A DNA stretch of 64,000 nucleotides, taken from the NCBI RefSeq assembly GCF_023221595.1, contig NZ_CP096567.1, positions 124,001 to 188,000 on the forward strand, in the 5' to 3' direction. This document shows positions 25,573-33,882 of this stretch, one piece after another (the stretch's first letter is position 1; each line of letters begins with the position of its first letter). The translations under genes and the position numbers were made by a program. The notes under the pieces were generated by a model. That model was not told the DNA's origin. It ran no database searches and saw only the letters and a program-made list of their open reading frames with translations. This DNA comes from Rhodococcus qingshengii JCM 15477. GTDB taxonomy: Bacteria > Actinomycetota > Actinomycetes > Mycobacteriales > Mycobacteriaceae.

Positions 25573-26339
25573 ATGGATTGCGACGATATTTCCGCTCCGC
25601 TGGATACGTTGTCCCCGTTCGTCGGCACGAGGGCCGCGCAACAGTACGATCCCGACGAAATCGCCACTGCGGTGGAACATTTCGGGGCGCTTCTGCGGAC
25701 CCCGATGAAGTTGTCCGCGCTGCTGCAGTCGGTGTGCTCGCAGGTCGTGGCGACGATCCCTACTGCGGACACGGCTGGGGTGACGATGAGTAATAGGCCG
25801 GAGACGGTGGCATGCACCGACGAGCGTGCGCTCGATGTCGACGTCGATCAGTACCGGGCGAGCGAGGGCCCGTGCCTGGAATCGGCACGCACACGGCCAG
25901 TGGTTCGGGTCCGATTCGATGATGCCGCGCAGCGGTGGCCCGAATTCGCGAGCAATGTCGCCGGAACGAGCAATGTCGCCGGAATAGGAGTGGCAAGTTA
26001 TTTCTCTGCACCGCTGATGACCGACGGCCACTTGGTGGGTGCGTTGAACCTCTACAGCTCAGCGAGGTCGACGAGATTTTTTTGAAGGTTTTCGTCGTCG
26101 CGGTCGATGGGCCGATCTGGTAGGCGCGCCGTGCAGAGCAGTGGCGAGTGGAACTCGAAGGACTTCGGGAGGCGATGAAGACACAGGGGATCATCGAGTG
26201 GGCGAAGGGCATGTGGATGGCCGCGCACGGGGGCGACGAGGATCGCGCGTTCGAGGTGCTGGTGGAACAGTCCCAGCGCCGGAAAATCCGGCTCTCAGCA
26301 CTCGCAACGGAGTTAGTGGAAACATTTCCCAAGCGGTGA
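25573..26339 (+). pseudogene. GAF-ANTAR regulator, decayed (second)
   Basis: ATG 25573 opens a GAF domain (AVEHFGALLRTPMKLSALLQ, DQYRASEGPCLESA, SAPLMTDGHLVGALNLYSS). A one-base shift near 26060 moves to SEVDEIFLKVFVVAVDGPIW, which ends in TAG at 26121-26123. The same frame continues ARRAEQWRVELEGLREAMKT and the ANTAR helix set GIIEWAKGMWMAAHGGDEDR AFEVLVEQSQRR to 26339. An 18-bp unit (CGAGCAATGTCGCCGGAA) is duplicated in tandem around 25951-25986, adding six residues. Like the neighbouring copy it looks inactive. Confidence 0.78.
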
Positions 26340-26378
26340 ACGCGGGGCGTGTATCTCGGCAGGGCAGAGGAGGATGCG

Positions 26379-26705
26379 GTGGACTGGTTCGTATCGGTGT
26401 GGGACGAGGGCATGGGCGTTCATGTGTACCGCGGCGGTGAAGGTTTTGATCGAGCGTCGGTGATCGACCAGGTGCTCGCTGCGGGTCGGGTGATCGTGCG
26501 CCGTCAGGATGATTCGGTGATCGGTACGGTCGGCAAGGTGGTCATCGACGGCATCCCGGTGGATGCAATTCCTTTCGGGGACAACGGTATCGGTGACGAT
26601 GAACTTCGCTGGCTGATCGGTGCCCAGTTCGACCGCGTCCGAGCAGGAATCGACGCAGCCCACACGGCCTCCCGTCCACGGCAATCGGACCCTCCTCGTA
26701 TCTGA
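26379..26705 (+). CDS. conserved hypothetical protein (108 aa)
   Basis: GTG 26379 follows AGAGGAGG by five bases. The protein reads VDWFVSVWDEGMGVHVYRGG and later AAGRVIVRRQDDSVIGTVGK, VVIDGIPVDAIPFGDNGIGD. It is acidic and beta-rich, without signal or membrane segment. I do not recognise a family. It is convergent with the sigma factor gene and separated from it by a hairpin. Confidence 0.55.
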   Translation: MDWFVSVWDEGMGVHVYRGGEGFDRASVIDQVLAAGRVIVRRQDDSVIGTVGKVVIDGIPVDAIPFGDNGIGDDELRWLIGAQFDRVRAGIDAAHTASRPRQSDPPRI

Positions 26706-26707
26706 GG

Positions 26708-26747
26708 GGTCCGCCGGGCCAGAGTGGGGTGCATTGTCCGGCGGACC
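26708..26747. terminator. candidate bidirectional terminator
   Basis: The arms GGTCCGCCGG and CCGGCGGACC are perfect complements around a 20-base loop. They lie between the plus-strand hypothetical gene and the convergent sigma factor gene, where a shared terminator is expected. Confidence 0.6.
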
Positions 26748-26806
26748 GACCACAACTTCCCCGTCGGAGGGGCAGTCCAAACATCCGCATCGTCATTGCG
26801 GATGTG

Positions 26807-27628
26807 TCAGCGCGTCAGTGTGGGGATTTGAAAGGTAAGGCCTGACTGCAGGTTCAGCTGAGTTTTCCGAGTTTCGGCACGTAATGTTTTCAGCGACTGG
26901 GTCAGCAATCGGGAGACGTGCATTTGCGAGATGCCGACTTTCTCCGCGATCTCCGCTTGAGTAAGTCCGCCGAAGAATCGGTACAGCAGGATAATCCCTT
27001 CTCGTTCGGGGAGAGCGAGTAGCGCAGGACGGAGAGTTTCATGGTTGTCGATGCCGTCAAGTGCGGCGTCAAAGTCGCCGAGTGTGTCCCCGATGGACCG
27101 TCCGTCGCCGACTGTTGTCGCTTCGAGGGAGGCTGCTTGATAGGAGTCGCCGGCGGCGGCGATCTGTCCGACCCCGGAGGGTTCGACGCCGATCTCGTGA
27201 GCGAGCTCGGAGGTGGTGGGTTCGCGTCCGAAGCTTTGGGTGAGGGAAGTGTGCGCTTTGTTGAGTGCGAGGTAGTTCTCCTGCAGCGAGCGAGGAACCC
27301 GGACTCCCCAGCCTTTGTCCCGGAAGTATCTGCGCACTTCGCCCATCATCGTGGGGACGGCAAAGGACAGGAAGTCGCGGCCCTTGCCGAGGTCGAAGCG
27401 GTCGACGGCGTTCACCAGGCCGAGACGTGCGACCTGGACGAGGTCTTCGTGGGACTGCCCGCGTCCGCGGTACCGGGCAGCGATGTTGTCGGCAATCGGC
27501 AGACTTGACTCGATGATCTGTGTCCGGAGCCGTTCCCGTTCGGGATCGCCGTCCGCCAGCGCTGTCATCTCAGCGAACAGATCGGTGAGGTGCGTGTAAG
27601 CATTGTTCTCTTTCGGGGCAGCGCTCAT
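26807..27628 (-). CDS. SigB/SigF/SigG-family RNA polymerase sigma factor
   Basis: A 273-residue alternative sigma factor with regions 2, 3 and 4. Region 2 includes ARYRGRGQSHEDLVQVARLG and VDRFDLGKGRDFLSFAVPTM (about 52-95). Region 3 covers GWGVRVPRSLQENYLALNKA to about 165. Region 4 ends in the helix-turn-helix LTQAEIAEKVGISQMHVSRL (222-241). It directs polymerase to general-stress promoters. Its start overlaps the end of the anti-sigma gene by four bases (ATGA), the classical rsbW-sigF arrangement. A paralogue lies at 33879. Confidence 0.92.
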   Translation of the reverse strand: MSAAPKENNAYTHLTDLFAEMTALADGDPERERLRTQIIESSLPIADNIAARYRGRGQSHEDLVQVARLGLVNAVDRFDLGKGRDFLSFAVPTMMGEVRRYFRDKGWGVRVPRSLQENYLALNKAHTSLTQSFGREPTTSELAHEIGVEPSGVGQIAAAGDSYQAASLEATTVGDGRSIGDTLGDFDAALDGIDNHETLRPALLALPEREGIILLYRFFGGLTQAEIAEKVGISQMHVSRLLTQSLKTLRAETRKTQLNLQSGLTFQIPTLTR

Positions 27629-28053
27629 GAGCTCGCCGGGAGAGCTTTCTCCAAGGTGATCGTCACAGATCGGTCGCCGGTAGGGGCCGCTGCTGGTGTT
27701 TGTTCAAACATGACGTCATCGACCAACGTCCGCAGAACGATCCAACCGAACGACGAAGTGCTGGCGTCGACCGGAGACGATGTCGTTGCAGCGAGGATCA
27801 CTCGGAGCCGGCTCGGGCAGGTGACGGCGTCAAATGTGCACACCAGTGTGCTGGAGCGGCGAGCATGACTGACGAGGGTGGTGGCGGCCTCGTCGACTGC
27901 GATGACGAGGTCGGCCAGTGCGTCCATCGAAAGGCCGTGATGGTCGGCCGCAGCCCGCACCATGGCTCGAAGTAGACGGAGTTGATCAGGGAAAGCTGGA
28001 ACCGAGAGGGACGCCGTAGACGCGGCACGCCCTGCCTGCTCAGGCGATGTCAT
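27625..28053 (-). CDS. RsbW-type anti-sigma factor (ATP-binding, HATPase_c-like)
   Basis: About 142 residues from ATG 28053 (GGGAG 8 bases upstream); ATG 28083 is an alternative. The sequence FPDQLRLLRAMVRAAADHHG and LADLVIAVDEAATTLVSHA shows the N-box helix of the GHKL fold in RsbW/UsfX proteins, and FGWIVLRTLVDDV resembles the C-terminal ATP-lid end. It would hold the co-encoded sigma factor inactive until an anti-anti-sigma factor releases it. No anti-anti-sigma gene is seen nearby. Confidence 0.82.
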   Translation of the reverse strand: MTSPEQAGRAASTASLSVPAFPDQLRLLRAMVRAAADHHGLSMDALADLVIAVDEAATTLVSHARRSSTLVCTFDAVTCPSRLRVILAATTSSPVDASTSSFGWIVLRTLVDDVMFEQTPAAAPTGDRSVTITLEKALPASS

Positions 28054-28289
28054 CGGCGTTGCTCCCGTCGGGGTCGTGAGCATCGTATTCCCAGGTGGCG
28101 AGTGGGCACTGCACAGAATGCCCGGAGTGGCACCAGGTTATCGCACTACTGTCGGCGCGAGCGGGAGCAATATCCAAAGACCCACATGGTGCCACTTCAG
28201 GGCATGGGTCCGTTGAGTAAATGTAGGTGATCGAAGGGTGCGCGCAGGGTGGTATAGCCGTCGAATCGCCTGCTACCGTGCGCGGCCTA

Positions 28290-28420
28290 ATCGGTGAGGT
28301 CGCCGCGTTCGTCGTGAGTGACAGACCAGGATGTCGAAGGCTCGGTCGTCGGTGACGTCGACGTAGAAGCCGGAACTGCCGATGGTTTACGCCGGTCACC
28401 GAGTTTCCGTAGAGGCCAGG
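28290..28420 (-). pseudogene. PAS-ANTAR regulator, internally deleted remnant
   Basis: On the minus strand the frame reads TIGSSGFYVDVT followed directly by DDRAFDILVCHSRR. These are the end of a PAS domain and the middle of an ANTAR domain as found at 35332-35970, with the residues between them missing. It appears to be a relic of a PAS-ANTAR gene. Confidence 0.55.
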
Positions 28421-28666
28421 ACGGGCGGGGAGACCGGATGTCCGGACGTGTGCGAGACCGTATCTCCTGTCTGCAAATTTCTCTGCAGGATCTTGAACTG
28501 ATCTTACCTCGGTGGTATACCAAATCTACGGTGTACGCGATAGATACTGAGTGGATGCGGCGCCGACTCGAACATTCGGTCACTGCCTACATGGCAGCCG
28601 ATGTACGTGTAGAAATTGAAACACATTGCCTACGAGATGGTTTCGTATCGAAACGGTGGTGGCGTG

Positions 28667-28915
28667 ATGGAGCGATACAAGATAACGCTCGCGGACGGAT
28701 CGAGCGGTGACGAGTTCTTCGAGTCGGACAACCAGGCGATTCTCGCTGCAACCGCCGCCAACGGCGGAACCAGTCAAGGGCTCCATGTTCAGCGCTACGA
28801 CGATCGTGGTCGATTGCTGCCCACGAAACTGCCTCCGGGCGGACATTGCGGAACCCGATGCTCTCGCGCTCACCTTCAGAAAGACGCAGGAACCGCGTGG
28901 ACCCGTCGCAGGTGA
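28667..28915 (+). CDS. small ADGS-type hypothetical protein, intact copy
   Basis: An 82-residue protein opening MERYKITLADGSSGDEFFES with a GGTGGCG ribosome-like site. It continues DNQAILAATAANGGTSQGLH and RYDDRGRLLPTKLPPGGHCG and ends in a basic tail. A frameshifted paralogue lies at 22074-22315, which supports this being a real gene. Function unknown. The 280 bases after it hold no clear gene. Confidence 0.6.
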   Translation: MERYKITLADGSSGDEFFESDNQAILAATAANGGTSQGLHVQRYDDRGRLLPTKLPPGGHCGTRCSRAHLQKDAGTAWTRRR

Positions 28916-29197
28916 CGTCACGTTTCCTCAGTGCGTGAGATGGGTAACAAATCGGGGGTCGGTGAAGGAGGACTCGTGGTGGATGTCGTGGTGTGGACGG
29001 AATCCGAAGAGCGCGAAAGGTGGTGGCGCGAGATCGTGGGAATCGCGCCTTCCGGAGACCGTTGTGTGGCAAGAGATGTCGGAGAGTTGCCGCGTGCCAA
29101 GGTTTCCGCGGCCTCGGCAAGGCGTGAATCGCTGCCCATAGAGGTTCGCGGCGTGACCGCAGCCTGACTGCCGGCCCGACAGAAGGGTGGAAACACG

Positions 29198-29344
29198 GTG
29201 CTGAATGTTGTTCTGTTGCTTGTGATGCTGAGTATCGGCATGGGTGTGGTGATGTGTCTCGACTTCCGATGGCTTCGCCCCTCCGTGCGAGATGATCGCC
29301 GACGGTTTGCCCATCGGGGGCATTCGGGGATCACCAAGTCGTAG
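29198..29344 (+). CDS. 48-aa single-helix membrane microprotein
   Basis: GTG 29198 follows GAAGGG by nine bases. The frame begins VLNVVLLLVMLSIGMGVVMC, one membrane helix, then a basic tail LDFRWLRPSVRDDRRRFAHR. It sits between the ADGS-type gene and the 362-bp repeat, as the 21943 peptide sits near the other copy. Unknown function. Confidence 0.5.
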   Translation: MLNVVLLLVMLSIGMGVVMCLDFRWLRPSVRDDRRRFAHRGHSGITKS

Positions 29345-29475
29345 ATCCAGTCGTAGATCCATATATGTCGACCCAGGTCTCCATCAGCGGTATCCCCGAT
29401 CCCTCGGGTGCGAACCGGACAGTCGGAGTGAAGACGCGTTCGGCCGGCACCTGACGTAATTGATGCGGTGCAGCG

Positions 29476-29837
29476 TTGATTCGTCGTCACGGTCGATGAT
29501 TGAAGAAACGTCGGCTGGGGAAGGTGAGAGGAATGGCTACTTACAGAGTGATCAATCCTGCGGGCGACGTCACCGCGACGCGCGACATCGAGAGCGCTGA
29601 CGATGCGCATGCTTGGTTTGTGGATGCCCGCGCGGACAACTCGGAACTGGGATGGCGTATGGAAGTTCACCATGATGGCGAATGGTCGTTCTTCGACGAC
29701 ACCGAGGGCACATCCAGCTGAGCAGTCGCTCGACGGGTGTGACGAAGATGAGGAAGGACGTTCAAGCATGAGTCAATTACTCGCAGGACAGAAGGTGGCA
29801 TTCCTCGTGGCGACGGAGGGAGTCGAACAGATCGAGT
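29476..29837. repeat. 362-bp direct repeat, copy B
   Basis: Matches 20820-21181. Here it leads into a complete pfpI gene, so this copy is likely the source and copy A the truncated product. Confidence 0.93.
29533..29721 (+). CDS. conserved 62-aa acidic protein, copy B
   Basis: Same protein sequence as the copy at 20877, with the same ribosome site. It lies 46 bases before pfpI and should be co-transcribed with it. No family recognised. Retention of two intact copies suggests it is a real gene. Confidence 0.72.
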   Translation: MATYRVINPAGDVTATRDIESADDAHAWFVDARADNSELGWRMEVHHDGEWSFFDDTEGTSS

Positions 29838-30355
29838 TGACAGATCCCTGGGATGCATTGGTTGCCGAACACGCTCAGCCGTCGATTGTTTCGACAGAAT
29901 CCGGCACCATCCAGGCGTTCAACCATCTCGACAAAGCTGACGTCTTCGACGTGGACGCGGCGGTCGAGTCGGCGAAGTCGTCCGAATACGACGCTCTCGT
30001 CCTGCCGGGGGGCGTGGCCAACCCTGATTTTCTCCGCATGAATCCAGAGGCGGTGGCGTTCGCCCGGAGTTTCTTCGATGCTGGGAAGCCTGTCGCAGTG
30101 ATCTGCCACGGACCGTGGACGCTGGTCGAAGCCGGCGTGGTGGCCGGTCGTACGCTGACGTCGTGGCCTAGTTTGCGTACCGATATCACGAACGCCGGCG
30201 GCACGTGGGTTGACGAGGAAGTGGTCGTCTGTACTTCTGGCCCGAATACGTTGATATCGAGCCGCAAGCCCGATGATTTGCCGGCGTTCTGTGCGAAACT
30301 TACCGACGCGCTCCGGCAGCCTGAGGCATCGACGAGGACTTCCGAGGGAAGTTGA
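29768..30355 (+). CDS. PfpI/DJ-1 family protein (type 1 glutamine amidotransferase-like)
   Basis: A 195-residue member of the DJ-1/PfpI superfamily. YDALVLPGGVANPDFLR gives the Gly-rich motif, and the nucleophile elbow AVICHGPWTLVEAG carries Cys113-His114. SWPSLRTDITNAGGTWVDEE matches the PfpI C-terminal half. Members act as stress chaperones, deglycases or peptidases. The actual activity is not settled for this branch. It follows the 62-residue gene and precedes the DUF6480-like gene by 14 bases, suggesting one operon. Confidence 0.9.
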   Translation: MSQLLAGQKVAFLVATEGVEQIELTDPWDALVAEHAQPSIVSTESGTIQAFNHLDKADVFDVDAAVESAKSSEYDALVLPGGVANPDFLRMNPEAVAFARSFFDAGKPVAVICHGPWTLVEAGVVAGRTLTSWPSLRTDITNAGGTWVDEEVVVCTSGPNTLISSRKPDDLPAFCAKLTDALRQPEASTRTSEGS

Positions 30356-30369
30356 CCGGGAGGTAGATC

Positions 30370-30597
30370 GTGACTTCTACACCGCCCGAACCAGATCCGG
30401 AGAATACCCCTGACCTGGAACCCGGAGGCGGGGTCAAGCCGGGGAGCACCCCACCCGACGCTCCACAGACGTCGGGATTGTCCGAACCCGAACCCTCGAC
30501 CGTTAAACGCTTTCCAGTAACCGGGATCGCAGCGATCGTCGCGGTCGCGTTGGTTGTCATCGTTTTCCTCATCGCCGCGGTGGCCATACTCGCATGA
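30370..30597 (+). CDS. DUF6480-like single-helix membrane protein
   Basis: A 75-residue protein starting at GTG after GGGAGG. The N-terminal motif PDPENTPDLEPGGGVKPGST PPDAP is typical of DUF6480-type proteins, followed by a single membrane helix IAAIVAVALVVIVFLIAAVA. The N-terminal half is proline-rich and probably disordered. Function unknown; the family occurs in stress islands. A strong hairpin follows. Confidence 0.72.
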   Translation: MTSTPPEPDPENTPDLEPGGGVKPGSTPPDAPQTSGLSEPEPSTVKRFPVTGIAAIVAVALVVIVFLIAAVAILA

Positions 30598-30622
30598 TCT
30601 GCGTCTCGGACCGCGATGGGCT

Positions 30623-30670
30623 AGCCCGCAGATTTCCGTTCCCGCAGAGAGAACGGGGAATCTGCGGGCT
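30623..30670. terminator. strong hairpin, candidate bidirectional terminator
   Basis: The arms AGCCCGCAGATTTCCGTTC and GAACGGGGAATCTGCGGGCT pair almost perfectly around a 9-base loop. It lies between the pfpI operon and the convergent Rho-N-like gene. Confidence 0.75.
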
Positions 30671-30757
30671 GTTCGCGACTACAAGCCCTTGCCCGTGAAC
30701 CTATGCCGCATGCACAGGGACCGAATGTCCATGCCGACCTCACACCAACGGTGAGGT

Positions 30758-31036
30758 TCAGTGATTTCGGAGAGCATCGATCAGTTCGCTCTTCTCGAGA
30801 TTCGAATCACACTGAAGGTCAAGTTCTTTGGCTCGATGCGTCAATTCTTCGACCGTCCATGCTTCGTACGGCGAAGACTTACCCCCCGATGCACCAACTC
30901 TTCGTCCACCTTTTGCTCGAATCACCTTCTTCGTAGTCTTGGTAGAGGTCTTGATCTTTGAGTGGGTGTTATGAGACGTGGCAAACCATTGGCGTCCTAC
31001 CACGATCAAACGGCAAACTAGGACGCCTTGTGCCAT
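30758..31036 (-). CDS. small basic protein with Rho N-terminal/SAP-like end (DUF7218-like)
   Basis: The last 45 residues (GASGGKSSPYEAWTVEELTH, RAKELDLQCDSNLEKSELID, ALRNH) have the helix-extended-helix pattern of Rho termination factor N-terminal/SAP-like domains and match the ending of DUF7218-type proteins. A lysine-rich stretch (KTSTKTTKKVIRAKGGRR) precedes it. The start is uncertain: ATG 31036 gives 92 residues but the first 22 look unlike the family. It may bind nucleic acid under stress. Confidence 0.55.
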   Translation of the reverse strand: MAQGVLVCRLIVVGRQWFATSHNTHSKIKTSTKTTKKVIRAKGGRRVGASGGKSSPYEAWTVEELTHRAKELDLQCDSNLEKSELIDALRNH

Positions 31037-31153
31037 CACACGAAAACAGTCGAGTGAGGAGTGGCCGTACCTGCGCGCAGTCCAGCCACCTTGTTTGAGG
31101 GCCGTGACCAGCGGGTACGTCGACCTCAAAGGTGATCGGATCTTGGAATTGTT

Positions 31154-31288
31154 TTGTTGATCGTCGGTTTCTTGACTGGAATCTCGATTCTGTGGACGAT
31201 CGGCATCATTCTCGTGGTCGTCGGGGTCATTCTGTTCGCGCCTGGCGCTGCAGGACATGCCGTAGGCGGTCGGCGGCACTACTACTGA
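31154..31288 (+). CDS. DUF6131-type small membrane protein
   Basis: The frame reads LLIVGFLTGISILWTIGIIL VVVGVILF and ends AVGGRRHYY, the hallmark of DUF6131 proteins. Two membrane helices are predicted. The start is damaged or unusual: the frame upstream ends in TGA and the expected M-I-x-LG start is shifted by one base (GTGATCGGATCTTGG), so TTG 31154 is a provisional start. It may be a slightly broken gene. Confidence 0.6.
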   Translation: MLIVGFLTGISILWTIGIILVVVGVILFAPGAAGHAVGGRRHYY

Positions 31289-31477
31289 CGCCTGGGCCCC
31301 GGGCACCAGGGCCGGCCGCGACACCCGATTTGTCTCACCGCTAGGCACACGGCCGAAACGAGGGAGTACTTCGCGTATGGCCGCCGCGACACACAAGTGA
31401 TCCGCAGTTAACGGTCTCGGCTATCGCGCATCCCACGTCCGTCGCGCATCTCACATGTCACGGCTGAGGAGTGGAAC

Positions 31478-32107
31478 ATGTTTGATCGGAAAATATCTCG
31501 AGAAAATCGCGAGGACGCTCGCCTCGAGGATGGCGAAGGTCGGGAACCCGTGACCGGAACGGTTCACGATGTGAGACCGCCCGGTCGGATGTGGGTGCCG
31601 CGCAGCCGGGGCGCTGTCAGCGGCATCTTGCTGATTGCGCTCGGACTCTGGGGAGCGCTCATTCCCTTTGTGGGACCGTACTTCTCGTTCTCCTTCTTGC
31701 CGGATCAAGCATGGACGTGGACCTCGGGTCGGGGCTGGCTCGAAGTGCTCCCCGGGGTGGTCACCGTCATCGGCGGGGTTTTGCTGTTGTTCAGTGCCAA
31801 TCGCGCTGTCGCCAGCCTCGGGGCGTGGTTGGCGGTCGTCGGGGGCGCATGGTTCATCGTTGGCCCGACACTGGCGCCGGTGCTGCATCTCGGGGAGGAG
31901 GGGACGCCGTCGGCGACCGAACCCGCGATGAGGGCTGTGCAGCAGTTGGCTTTCTTCGAGAGCCTCGGCGCGGTGATCTTGTTCCTAGGAGCCGCGGCGG
32001 TGGGACGGTTGTCAATGCGCAGTCATCGTGATGTTGTACGCGCACAACGTCAAGTGGAGAACGGAGATGGGTCTACAGGAGCGGGGACGACGCTACGCAC
32101 CCCCTGA
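31478..32107 (+). CDS. four-helix membrane protein of unknown function
   Basis: A 209-residue protein. The N-terminal 40 residues are charged. Helices lie near 47-70 (GAVSGILLIALGLWGALIPF), 88-105 (LEVLPGVVTVIGGVLLLFSA), 110-130 and 155-175 (FESLGAVILFLGAAAVG). The tail SHRDVVRAQRQ is basic and the last 20 residues are disordered. GAGGAG lies a few bases before the ATG. I do not recognise a named family. It is placed among stress-type genes. Confidence 0.7.
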   Translation: MFDRKISRENREDARLEDGEGREPVTGTVHDVRPPGRMWVPRSRGAVSGILLIALGLWGALIPFVGPYFSFSFLPDQAWTWTSGRGWLEVLPGVVTVIGGVLLLFSANRAVASLGAWLAVVGGAWFIVGPTLAPVLHLGEEGTPSATEPAMRAVQQLAFFESLGAVILFLGAAAVGRLSMRSHRDVVRAQRQVENGDGSTGAGTTLRTP

Positions 32108-32443
32108 GTTCGGGCAGGCCCTTCCTGTTCTCGGCTGTCGCTGCAACCGAACAATGCTTTCTGCCATGGTTCCTTGTGGTCGCAGGTTGATTTCGTCTCG
32201 ATGACTTCGAGCGAAAAATTACTCGTATATCGTTCAGGCACCGCGGCCGGTTTCCTTTGATGCCAATATCGACACGCAACCGAAGGACGCCATGTGACGA
32301 CTGCCGATCGTCACCGACTGAGACGAATCCAGTGGCGTGAGCAGCTCAGGGTTAGGATGCATTTCAGTTCCGGTCGTTGCCGGGGCAACTGACCGTTTAC
32401 GCCGTGCCCGGTGCATGGCGCTGTCGAGCACGGGTAGGACGAC
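32108..32443. other. 336-bp intergenic stretch
   Basis: No gene seen on either strand. It should contain the promoter of the 32444 gene. Confidence 0.4.
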
Positions 32444-32818
32444 ATGCCTCTCACGAAGAAGCTATCCGAGATGTACGACGACGCGTTGACTGCACTGGCC
32501 GCGGCGTCCCAACGGCCTGCCAACGTCGTGAATGTGGACGGCCACTACGCTATTCGCGTCGACCTCGAGTACAACCGCTACGTCCTGGCCACGAACGCCG
32601 CGCGAGGACTATGGGACGAACCTGACGCCAGCGAATCCTGGTTGGTGCGCATCTTTCAAACCGGCGACGACGGCATGGACACGCTGCTCGGCGAGGCGAA
32701 GAAGCCGTGGCTCATCGACGCATTCGATTCCGCGGTCGAACAGCTCGAATCTGACGGAAACATCATCGTTGCCGATGCGGAATTCGGCAGCATTCGTCAC
32801 ACCAGCGAACTGGGCTGA
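32444..32818 (+). CDS. conserved hypothetical protein (124 aa)
   Basis: The protein is soluble and acidic. It begins MPLTKKLSEMYDDALTALAA and has YAIRVDLEYNRYVLATNAAR, SWLVRIFQTGDDGMDTLLGE and AVEQLESDGNIIVADAEFGS. No motif of a known family was recognised. It is convergent with the MerR gene and overlaps its end by 22 bases, an arrangement that may affect both transcripts. Confidence 0.6.
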   Translation: MPLTKKLSEMYDDALTALAAASQRPANVVNVDGHYAIRVDLEYNRYVLATNAARGLWDEPDASESWLVRIFQTGDDGMDTLLGEAKKPWLIDAFDSAVEQLESDGNIIVADAEFGSIRHTSELG

Positions 32819-33165
32819 ACAGTCTCGGGAGTGACTTCCGGTGGTGTGTCCCCGGCCGTCTCGCTCAGCTGAGCGATCCGCGCAGCAAGGATCGCGTTCT
32901 CGGTTTCAAGTGAGAGAATGACACCGATTCCGGTCAAGTTGATTCCGTCGCCGATCAACGCGGTAATACGGCGCAGTTTGTCGACGTCCGCCGCGCTGTA
33001 ACGCCGCGTTCCCCCACTGGTGCGTGCGGGAGTCAACAGTCCGCGACGTTCGTAGAGTCTCAATGTCTGTGGGCCGACTCCGGACAGTTCCGACATCACG
33101 GAAATTCCGTAGACCCCTCGGTGGGCGTGCGCTGCATCCTTCAATGCCCCAGCACTCTCCTTCAA
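32797..33165 (-). CDS. MerR/HspR-family transcriptional regulator
   Basis: A protein of about 122 residues with a MerR winged helix: VYGISVMSELSGVGPQTLRL YERRGLLTPARTSGGTRRYS (about 18-57), then DVDKLRRITALIGDGINLTG and a short helix for dimerisation. The order resembles HspR, the heat-shock repressor, more than metal-sensing MerR proteins, and no C-terminal metal cysteines are seen. The start is uncertain: TTG 33165 has no ideal site, and AAGGAG within the frame favours a start near 33144. The target operon is not evident. Confidence 0.75.
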   Translation of the reverse strand: MKESAGALKDAAHAHRGVYGISVMSELSGVGPQTLRLYERRGLLTPARTSGGTRRYSAADVDKLRRITALIGDGINLTGIGVILSLETENAILAARIAQLSETAGDTPPEVTPETVQPSSLV

Positions 33166-33562
33166 CCCAGCCGAATATATCTCGACTTTAACATATCGGT
33201 GCGCCGCCCCCTGCTATCCCGTACCTAAAACCTGATCTCTACCGCTGCAGATTTCATCTGACTTGCGAACCCCATTCGCAGAGGAAAGGAGCCTCCTAGA
33301 TCCCGTACATGCTGGTTTCGCGCATACATGGGCACGTACGGGCCCGGACGTCGCATTGCGGTCGGTCGATCACTGTTTCCCCTGTTGCCATTTATCTGCA
33401 TCGGCTGATATAGATTTACCACAGTCAGTTAGTTAGATGCATGCTGGAGCACTTGCACCTCGGGAGCGCGAATGACCACTGCCATGGCCACCGCCCACGA
33501 CGGCGACGGCATCACCTGCCCGGCGCTGGGAATCGCTGAGCTGAAAGTGCGCTTTCGGTGCG
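33166..33562. other. about 400-bp intergenic stretch
   Basis: AT-richer near 33166-33200 and 33400-33435, probably promoters. No gene supported; a frame from 33472 lacks protein-like composition after the first 40 codons. Confidence 0.35.
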
Positions 33563-33745
33563 ATGATCCGCGTTTTTCGCACGTCGCGGCGGGAGGCGAT
33601 CGATGGCGTCGTGGTGACTGTCGTTGCCGCGATCTTGGGCGAGGTAGTCGGTTCAGCGCTCGGAGGGCCGTTCTCCGGGCCTGTGTTCGCTCGGGCCGCG
33701 GCAATGGTTTTCTGGAGCGTTCTGCCGATCAACACCCGAAAATGA
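33563..33745 (+). CDS. possible small membrane protein (60 aa)
   Basis: The frame reads MIRVFRTSRREAIDGVVVTV VAAILGEVVGSALGG and continues FARAAAMVFWSVLPINTRK. It suggests two short hydrophobic helices with GxxxG spacing. No ribosome site is obvious. It ends 11 bases before a strongly translated-looking short frame. Confidence 0.35.
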   Translation: MIRVFRTSRREAIDGVVVTVVAAILGEVVGSALGGPFSGPVFARAAAMVFWSVLPINTRK

Positions 33746-33756
33746 AGGAGACGACG

Positions 33757-33882
33757 ATGTCGGCGACACGATCTGTACGCCGTTCCGGCAACATGACGGT
33801 GTCTTCACCTCATCGAGGGGCCGCTGTCCCTCGGCACTCTGCCGGGGCGATGACAAGGGGAAAGGGGTTGGCATTCTCATGA
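33757..33882 (+). CDS. 41-aa leader peptide coupled to the second sigma factor gene
   Basis: The ATG follows GAAGGAG at ideal spacing. The frame, MSATRSVRRSGNMTVSSPHR and on to GAMTRGKGLAFS, ends in TGA overlapping the ATG of the sigma gene (ATGA). Its place is that of the anti-sigma gene in the 27-kb operon. It could be a regulatory leader or the remnant of an anti-sigma gene. No family recognised. Confidence 0.5.
   Translation: MSATRSVRRSGNMTVSSPHRGAAVPRHSAGAMTRGKGLAFS

Noticed and set aside
25349..26123. TAG codons as pyrrolysine or programmed readthrough sites
   Set aside because: Both genes also carry frameshifts, and pyrrolysine use is not known in this group.
33472..33882. 136-codon plus-strand frame
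   Set aside because: Arg/Cys-rich after residue 40 and lacks a ribosome site; the 33757 frame inside this span has a far better one.
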